NCBI GenBank assembly: GCA_043818215.1
Contig: JBDRGC010000042.1
Span: forward strand, 1 to 15,060
DNA length: 15,060 bases
Origin: JBDRGC01 sp043818215
GTDB lineage: Bacteria; Chloroflexota; Anaerolineae; Anaerolineales; UBA11858
Reading direction: 5' to 3'
Below, in pieces: positions 1 through 5,212 of this stretch. Below the pieces are notes generated by a model that saw only the letters and a program-made list of their open reading frames with translations, had not been told where the DNA came from and made no database searches. The position numbers and the translations under genes are program-made. The stretch's first letter is position 1. Every line of letters starts with the position of its first letter.

Positions 1-1
1 G

Positions 2-1183
2 CGGTTCATCGAGACCGGCCTCAGCGACAACTGGATGGACGGGCCCCGGCGACAGACCGGATTCGACATCTCCGTGTCCTCCGAGATCATGGCCATCCTC
101 GCGCTGGCCAACGACGCCAAGGACATGCGGGCCCGCCTCGGGCGGATCATCATCGGCATGAATAAAGACGGCGACCCCGTGACGGCCGAGGACCTCGGCG
201 TCGCCGGGGCCATGATGGTCCTCATGAAAGACGCCATCAAGCCCAACCTCATGCAGACCCTCGAAGGCCAGCCCACCTTCGTCCACGCCGGACCCTTCGC
301 CAACATCGCCCACGGCAACAGCTCCATCATCGCCGACAAGATCGCACTCAAGTTGGCTGATTATGTTGTGACCGAGTCCGGTTTTGGAGCCGATATCGGC
401 ATGGAAAAATTCTTTGATATCAAGTGCCGCTATTCTGGCCTGATTCCCAACTGCGTGGTACTGGTTGCCACAGTCCGGGCGCTCAAGATGCACGGCGGCG
501 GCCCCACAGTCAAAGCAGGCGCGCCCCTGGCCTCTGAATACACTGAAGAGAATCTCGAACTGCTCGAGGCTGGCCTGCCCAACCTTCAAGCCCACATCGA
601 GAATGCCAAGAGCTTCGGTATCCCCGTCGTGGTGGCCGTCAACAGCTTCAAGGACGACACCCCTGCGGAGGTTGAACTGGTGCGCAAGGGAGCGATTGCC
701 GCTGGCGCCGAAGACGCGGTCGTCTCCCGCCACTGGATGGAGGGCGGCAAAGGCTCGGTCAAGCTGGCCGAAGCCGTTGTGGCAGCCTGCGAAAAGCCCA
801 TCGACTTCAAGTTCCTCTACCCGCTGAAGGGCACCAGCATCAAAGATAAGATCGAGATCATCTGCAAGAAGATCTACGGCGCCGATGGTGTGGAATACTC
901 CGAAGAAGCTGAGAAGAAGATCGATCTCTACACTAGGCTGGGCTTCGATGAACTGCCGATGTGCATGGCCAAGACTCACCTCAGCCTGAGCCATGACGCT
1001 ACCCTCAAAGGCCGGCCGACGGGTTTCACCGTCCCGATCCGCGACCTGCGCGCCTCTGTCGGCGCGGGATTCATCTACCCGCTCCTCGGCGAGATGAGCA
1101 CCATGCCCGGCCTGCCCACCCGCCCGGTTTACTATGATGTAGACCTGGATTTGGAGACCGGTCAGGTGACAGGGTTGTTCTAA
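2..1183 (+). CDS. fhs: formate-tetrahydrofolate ligase, C-terminal part (5' end outside window)
   Basis: This is the 3' part of 10-formyltetrahydrofolate synthetase, a cytoplasmic enzyme that joins formate to tetrahydrofolate using ATP and feeds the methyl branch of the Wood-Ljungdahl pathway or one-carbon metabolism. The frame is open from base 2, so the gene begins upstream; about 393 residues are present out of a usual 550-570. Family blocks seen include KPNLMQTLEGQP, FVHAGPFANIAHG, LADYVVTESGFGAD, FFDIKCR, VATVRALKMHGG, IYGADGVEYS, CMAKTHLSLS and the C-terminal GRPTGFTVPIRD and MPGLPTRP stretches, ending in GLF as is typical. The first 117 codons are almost all G/C-ending (8 end in A/T) while the next 67 have about 26 ending in A/T, an abrupt change near base 352. 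An intrinsic terminator follows, so it is probably not cotranscribed with fdhD. The identification is secure. Confidence 0.96.
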   Translation, partial: RFIETGLSDNWMDGPRRQTGFDISVSSEIMAILALANDAKDMRARLGRIIIGMNKDGDPVTAEDLGVAGAMMVLMKDAIKPNLMQTLEGQPTFVHAGPFANIAHGNSSIIADKIALKLADYVVTESGFGADIGMEKFFDIKCRYSGLIPNCVVLVATVRALKMHGGGPTVKAGAPLASEYTEENLELLEAGLPNLQAHIENAKSFGIPVVVAVNSFKDDTPAEVELVRKGAIAAGAEDAVVSRHWMEGGKGSVKLAEAVVAACEKPIDFKFLYPLKGTSIKDKIEIICKKIYGADGVEYSEEAEKKIDLYTRLGFDELPMCMAKTHLSLSHDATLKGRPTGFTVPIRDLRASVGAGFIYPLLGEMSTMPGLPTRPVYYDVDLDLETGQVTGLF

Positions 1184-1231
1184 TACCGGCAGATACCCCG
1201 GTTCTGTATAGAAATAGGATAAATCTAATAT

Positions 1232-1272
1232 AAGTGGCTGCTGATGGCTTATTGGCAGCCACTTTTGATTTT
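1232..1272 (+). terminator. Rho-independent terminator of fhs
   Basis: A perfect 10-bp stem pairs 1232-1241 (AAGTGGCTGC) with 1255-1264 (GCAGCCACTT) around a 13-base loop. A T-rich tract (TTTTGATTTTG) follows directly. It lies about 50 bases after the fhs stop codon, as expected for its terminator. Confidence 0.85.
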
Positions 1273-1296
1273 GTCGTTTATAATTTGGTCAATATC

Positions 1297-1335
1297 TTGA
1301 CAATGTTTGGCTCAACACTATAACAAATTTATAAT
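1297..1335 (+). promoter_or_regulatory. Candidate sigma70-type promoter(s) upstream of the repeat and fdhD
   Basis: TTGACA at 1297-1302 is followed after 16 bases by TATAAC at 1319-1324. An overlapping second option is TTGGCT at 1307-1312 with TATAAT at 1330-1335 (17-base spacing). The stretch is AT-rich and sits just after the fhs terminator. If active it would read through the palindromic element at 1361-1600 before reaching fdhD some 400 bases on, so the element may lie in the 5' leader. This is motif matching only. Confidence 0.4.
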
Positions 1336-1360
1336 AATACGAATGGGAAATGAGCTATTC

Positions 1361-1600
1361 AATCGGGTGTGTTTCAACTGAGTTGGAGTAAGACATTTCG
1401 CCGGTTGAGCGGTATCCTGAGTTCATCGAAGGGTAGCCGATGCTTTTTCGGCGTACACTTGCGCTGCACTGCAAGTGCAGGTGTCGAAACCAAGAAATGT
1501 CGCTTTGACCGAGTAATATCGCTTGATTTCGATACGGGCGACGAAAAACATGTCGCCCTACTCAATCAGCGCTTTCAAATGAAATGAAACACACCCTATT
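1361..1600. repeat. MITE-like palindromic element, copy A
   Basis: The ends form a 16-bp inverted repeat with one mismatch (1361-1376, ending GGGTGTGTTTCA, against 1585-1600, beginning TGAAACACACCC). Inside are a hairpin GCCGA/TCGGC with loop TGCTTTT (1436-1452), a hairpin CACTTGC/GCAAGTG (1456-1477), and a near-perfect pair TCGAAACCAAG (1484-1494) and CTTGATTTCGA (1522-1532). The two 60-70 codon ORFs inside, one per strand, have no recognisable protein features and are by-products of the symmetry. It shares the TCGAAACCAA core and the TGCTTTT hairpin loop with the element at 10508-10642. No transposase is present, so any mobility would need to be supplied in trans. Together with its flanks it fills most of the fhs-fdhD gap. 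Confidence 0.75.
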
Positions 1601-1740
1601 CAGTCCCATCATCGTTTCTGGCTAACTTTTCAACTGTTAACAGTAAAGGACAAAATTCGTTCTTTTCTCAATTCGATGTAGTGTTGTCGGAAATCTAATA
1701 ATGTCAAAGAAATCACAAATTCGGCAACGAGGATGATTAG

Positions 1741-2574
1741 ATGAATTCGGGAGCGGTTCCCACAAGTTGGCACGAATACCGGAGCGGTTGGAAGCGCGTC
1801 GATGCGGAGGTCGTCGCAGAGGCATTGGTCACGATAAATGTCAATGGCGCCGAGTTGGTGACGATTATGTGTACCCCCCGCGAGCAGGATTGGTTGGCGT
1901 TGGGTTTTTTGAGAAACGAAGGCATGATCGAAAGCATAGACGAAGTCAAAAATGTGCATATCTCCCGAAGCGGCTGCTGTGTAGACGTTTGGCTGAACCA
2001 TGCAATCGTCAAACCCGAGCGAGTCATCAAGACATCTGGCTGCGGAGGGGGCGTGACCTTTGATGATCCATCTATCGGGATCGAGCCGCTACGAGATAAC
2101 CTGCGCGTCACGCCAGAGATTATTTACACGGGGTTCAATCGGCTGCAATCTCCAGACAGCCTGTACGCCCGTTCGCGCGGTGTCCACGCGGCGGGATTGG
2201 TGGACGCGGAAAATGAACGTTTACTCGCTACCGCCGAAGACGTGGGACGCCACAACGCGGTTGACAAAATCGTTGGTGCGTGTCTGATGAAAGGCATCGA
2301 AACCCGAGGGCGAATCTTACTTGTCACTGGACGTGTCTCATCTGAAATGCTGCGCAAAGGAGCATTGATGGGCTGCCCGGTCATCGCCTCCCGCACATCA
2401 CCGACCTCACTCTCGGTGGAGATGGCGCGCGCCTGGAATGTGACTCTGATAGGTTATGTTCGCCAGGGAAGTATGCGGGTTTATACTCATCCTGAGCGAT
2501 TGGGGTACGTGGAGCCTGTCACTGCAACACAACGAGAAAAGCTCATTTTATCCAAAGCACATCAGAATGTGTGA
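1741..2574 (+). CDS. fdhD: Formate dehydrogenase accessory sulfurtransferase FdhD
   Basis: FdhD carries sulfur from a cysteine desulfurase to the molybdenum/tungsten bis-MGD cofactor and is required for active formate dehydrogenase; it is cytoplasmic. At 277 residues it has the usual family length. The conserved cysteine loop TSGCGGG is at about residues 99-105. The signature EDVGRHNAVDKIVG lies near residues 165-178, and the C-terminal block runs through TGRVSSEMLRKGA, RTSPTSLSVEMA and LIGYVRQGSMRVYTHPERL. The loop has a single cysteine rather than the CxxC pair of E. coli FdhD, a common variant. The ATG start is preceded by GAGG eight or so bases upstream. It lies directly ahead of the formate dehydrogenase operon, but a separate strong-looking promoter sits between them, so the two may be transcribed independently. 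Confidence 0.95.
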   Translation: MNSGAVPTSWHEYRSGWKRVDAEVVAEALVTINVNGAELVTIMCTPREQDWLALGFLRNEGMIESIDEVKNVHISRSGCCVDVWLNHAIVKPERVIKTSGCGGGVTFDDPSIGIEPLRDNLRVTPEIIYTGFNRLQSPDSLYARSRGVHAAGLVDAENERLLATAEDVGRHNAVDKIVGACLMKGIETRGRILLVTGRVSSEMLRKGALMGCPVIASRTSPTSLSVEMARAWNVTLIGYVRQGSMRVYTHPERLGYVEPVTATQREKLILSKAHQNV

Positions 2575-2584
2575 CATCCGTTAT

Positions 2585-2613
2585 TTGACGCTAACACATT
2601 GCCCGTTTATACT
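2585..2613 (+). promoter_or_regulatory. Promoter of the formate dehydrogenase operon
   Basis: TTGACG (2585-2590) and TATACT (2608-2613) are separated by exactly 17 bases, a near-consensus sigma70 arrangement. It lies just past the fdhD stop and would start transcription near 2620, a short leader before the AAGGAG ribosome-binding site at 2632-2637 of the NuoE-like gene. A start at the TTG at 2599 would put the start codon inside this promoter and is disfavoured. Confidence 0.6.
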
Positions 2614-2643
2614 TTTCGCGATGCTTTCACTAAGGAGCAATTT

Positions 2644-3111
2644 ATGAGCGATGCACCTATCGACCTGGCACTACTCGACCCAATCATCGAAGAATTCAAG
2701 AGTCAAAAAGGTGCCGTCATTCCCGTCTTGCAGCGTGCTCAAGATGTGTACGGCTACCTGCCCAAAGAAGTGTTGACTGCAATATCGAAGAAGACTGGGG
2801 TACCCCAGAGCCGCTTGTACGGCGTGGTCACATTCTATTCCCAATTCAATTTGGAACGCCAGGGACGCCATATTGTACGCATTTGCGATGGGACCGCCTG
2901 CCATGTGCGCGGCGCCCCCAAAATTGTCGAGGCCATCGGAGACGCGCTTAACCTCGAACCTGGCAGCAGCGACCTAGATTACAAATACACCCTCGAAATT
3001 GTATATTGCGTAGGCTCGTGCGGATTGGCCCCGGTTGTTGTGGTGGACGATGTGGTCTATGGGCACACCAAACCGGATACCCTGGTAGAACGATTGCTGC
3101 AATTAGCGTAG
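2644..3111 (+). CDS. NuoE/HydC-like [2Fe-2S] subunit (first copy)
   Basis: This 155-residue protein is a thioredoxin-fold [2Fe-2S] subunit of the NuoE/HoxE/HydC family, which pairs with a NuoF-type flavoprotein to pass electrons to or from NADH. The helical N-terminal region (about 1-70, with VLQRAQDVYGYLP and YGVVTFYSQF) is followed by four cluster ligands: C81 and C86 in CDGTAC, and C122 and C126 in CVGSC. The ATG at 2644 is chosen because AAGGAG lies six bases upstream. It is the first gene of the operon and precedes the HydB-like NuoF by 168 bases containing an imperfect palindrome. By position it should be the partner of the 637-residue flavoprotein, giving a HydC-HydB-like pair for the formate dehydrogenase. 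Gene symbols nuoE and hydC are both used for such proteins, so none is assigned. Confidence 0.92.
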   Translation: MSDAPIDLALLDPIIEEFKSQKGAVIPVLQRAQDVYGYLPKEVLTAISKKTGVPQSRLYGVVTFYSQFNLERQGRHIVRICDGTACHVRGAPKIVEAIGDALNLEPGSSDLDYKYTLEIVYCVGSCGLAPVVVVDDVVYGHTKPDTLVERLLQLA

Positions 3112-3145
3112 GAGTTACGCACTTGGGACAACTGACACCATTTTA

Positions 3146-3227
3146 TTACCGCAGAGTACGCTGAGAACGCTGAGATTTTTTCTGTTTTCCCCGTTTTTCT
3201 CCGCGATCTTCGCGATCTCAGCGGTAA
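3146..3227. repeat. Imperfect palindromic intergenic repeat
   Basis: The ends TTACCGC (3146-3152) and GCGGTAA (3221-3227) are inverted copies. The arms continue as imperfectly matching CGCTGAG-rich and CGCGATCTCAG-rich tracts around a T/C-rich centre. It lies between the first NuoE and NuoF genes inside the operon, where the transcript could fold and affect stability or polarity. The short unit CGCAGAG..CGCTGAGA resembles dispersed repeats seen in many environmental bacterial genomes; that resemblance is from memory. Confidence 0.5.
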
Positions 3228-3279
3228 TTTGGTTTCAACTGAGTAAGACTTATAGAGTAACGCGTAGAGGAGATTTTTT

Positions 3280-5193
3280 ATGCCTGTACTAAAAAATAGC
3301 GAAGACTTGCTATCCCTGCGCATCTCCGCGCAAGAGATACAGCGCAAAGACCGGGCTTCTGGAGCAACCATTTTCATCGGCATGGGAACCTGTGGAATCG
3401 CTGCCGGGGCGTCCGCGGTAGCCGATGCAATTCGTAAAGAACTGGATGAACGGAAACTGGACACCAAAATACTAAACGTTGGCTGTATTGGGATCTGTGT
3501 CAAAGAGCCATTAGTAGATATTAAACTACCGGGCAGAGCACGTGTCACTTACTTCCATGTCCAACCCAAAATGGTTCCGCGGCTCATTGAAGAGCACTTG
3601 CTGGGGGGAAAGATTATCAAGAAATGGGCACTTGCTCAGATGGCTGATGAGGGTGAGGTGCTGGAAGAAGGGGTGATCACTTATCAGGAACACCCCTTCT
3701 ATAGCAAACAAATCCGCATTGCGCTGCGCAACTGCGGGATGATCGACCCTGAGAGCATCGACGAATATATTGCCGCTGATGGGTACCTCGGCTTGAACAA
3801 AACGCTTTTCGGGATGGATTCCGAAGACGTGATCGAAGAGATGAAAGACTCCGGGCTGCGCGGCCGCGGTGGAGCCGGGTTCCTGACCGGCCTCAAGTGG
3901 GAGTTTTGCTACCGGGCGCGCGGTTACCCGAAATATGTTATCTGCAACGCTGATGAGGGCGACCCCGGTGCGTTCATGGATCGCTCCATCCTGGAGGGCG
4001 ATCCCCATGCCGTGCTGGAGGGGATGATCATCGCCGGTTATGCCATCGGCGCGCCGGAAGGTTATATTTACTGCCGGGCTGAGTACCCGTTGGCGATAGA
4101 GCGTTTGAAGAAAGCCATCGCCCAGGCCCACGAGTACAACCTGCTGGGAGATAACATCCTGGGTTCGGATTTCTCCTTCGATTTGAAAGTCAAAGAGGGC
4201 GCCGGAGCCTTCGTCTGCGGCGAGGAAACTGCCCTGATTGCCTCCATCGAAGGGAAACGCGGCGAGCCGCGCCCCAGACCGCCATACCCGGCAGTCTCCG
4301 GCCTGTGGGGCAAGCCGACCAATGTCAACAACGTTAAATCCTTCGCCATCACGCCTCAGATCATGCTCAAGGGTGCAGACTGGTTCAGCAGCATCGGTAC
4401 GCCAGCCTCAACGGGGACAGCAGTTTTTGCCCTGACCGGCAATATAATAAACACCGGCCTGATCGAAGTACCCATGGGCATCACCCTGCGCGAGATCATC
4501 TACGATGTCGGCGAAGGTGTCCCCAAAAAGAAGGAATTCAAGGCCGTGCAAACTGGCGGCCCCCTGGGGGGATGCCTGCCGGTCGAAGCCCTGGATACTC
4601 CCGTGGACTTTGACTCCCTAACCGAAGCGGGCGCCACAATGGGGTCGGGCGGTATGATCGTTGTCGATCAAGATACCTGCATGGTCGAGCTGGCCCGTTA
4701 TTTCCTGACCTTTGCTTCGGCGGAGTCGTGTGGCAAGTGCGTCCCGTGTCGGATTGGCGGCCAGCGATTGTTAGAGATACTGCTACGCATCACCGGGGGA
4801 CAGGGGAAGATGGAAGACCTGGACGAGATCGAATACATCTCTGATAATATGAGGGAAGGGTCTTTGTGCGCCCTGGGACAACTCACCCCCGGCCCGGTCA
4901 TGGCCTCCCTGCGTTTCTTCCGTGAGGAGTATGAGTCCCACATCAAAGAGAACTTCTGCCCGGCTGGCGTTTGTCAGGGGATGTTTACTTACGAAATCGA
5001 TGAAATCAACTGTCCTGGCTGCGGATTGTGCCTGAAGGCCTGCCCGCAAGAGGCAATTAGCGGCGAAAAGAAACAGCCGCACGTCATCGACCAAAGCATC
5101 TGCATTCAGTGCGGGGCATGTTACCAGGTGTGCAAACTCGGTGTAATTGATATAACACCAATACAAGCAGCAGCACCGGTTGAGGCAGCATAA
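3280..5193 (+). CDS. HydB/NuoF-like NADH-binding iron-sulfur flavoprotein (637 aa)
   Basis: This subunit binds FMN, NAD(H) and several iron-sulfur clusters and should exchange electrons between NAD(H) and the formate dehydrogenase subunit. Domains in order: an N-terminal thioredoxin-like domain (about 25-110) with C38, C69 and C73; the FMN/NADH-binding NuoF core with GLRGRGGAGF (192-201), NADEGDPGAF (223-232) and GAGAFVCGEETA (307-318); an SLBB region; a [4Fe-4S] site C484-C487-C490 plus C530; a CPAGVC link (560-565); and a C-terminal two-[4Fe-4S] ferredoxin domain (C578, C581, C584, C588; C608, C611, C614, C618). This layout matches HydB of NAD/ferredoxin-dependent bifurcating hydrogenases, not plain NuoF. 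The first domain shows three obvious ligand cysteines, not four. The ATG is preceded by AGAGGAGA at about 3266-3273. The next gene begins 19 bases after its stop, so they are translated from one transcript. Whether it bifurcates is an inference. Confidence 0.93.
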   Translation: MPVLKNSEDLLSLRISAQEIQRKDRASGATIFIGMGTCGIAAGASAVADAIRKELDERKLDTKILNVGCIGICVKEPLVDIKLPGRARVTYFHVQPKMVPRLIEEHLLGGKIIKKWALAQMADEGEVLEEGVITYQEHPFYSKQIRIALRNCGMIDPESIDEYIAADGYLGLNKTLFGMDSEDVIEEMKDSGLRGRGGAGFLTGLKWEFCYRARGYPKYVICNADEGDPGAFMDRSILEGDPHAVLEGMIIAGYAIGAPEGYIYCRAEYPLAIERLKKAIAQAHEYNLLGDNILGSDFSFDLKVKEGAGAFVCGEETALIASIEGKRGEPRPRPPYPAVSGLWGKPTNVNNVKSFAITPQIMLKGADWFSSIGTPASTGTAVFALTGNIINTGLIEVPMGITLREIIYDVGEGVPKKKEFKAVQTGGPLGGCLPVEALDTPVDFDSLTEAGATMGSGGMIVVDQDTCMVELARYFLTFASAESCGKCVPCRIGGQRLLEILLRITGGQGKMEDLDEIEYISDNMREGSLCALGQLTPGPVMASLRFFREEYESHIKENFCPAGVCQGMFTYEIDEINCPGCGLCLKACPQEAISGEKKQPHVIDQSICIQCGACYQVCKLGVIDITPIQAAAPVEAA

Positions 5194-5212
5194 GAAAGGA
5201 GTCAACGAGACA

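Noticed and set aside
1369..1587. Small ORFs of 72 and 63 codons on opposite strands
   Set aside because: Both lie wholly within the palindromic element and have no protein-like features or ribosome-binding sites.
2558..2571. Operator-like inverted repeat CACAT-N4-ATGTG upstream of the operon promoter
   Set aside because: Only five base pairs, inside the fdhD coding end, and common enough to occur by chance.
2599..2643. Upstream TTG start adding 15 residues to the first NuoE
   Set aside because: It would overlap the promoter -10 region and has no ribosome-binding site, whereas the ATG at 2644 has AAGGAG at good spacing.
3526..4131. 201-codon minus-strand ORF opposite the HydB-like gene
   Set aside because: It is antisense to conserved NuoF motifs, with no recognisable domain and no promoter or ribosome-binding site.
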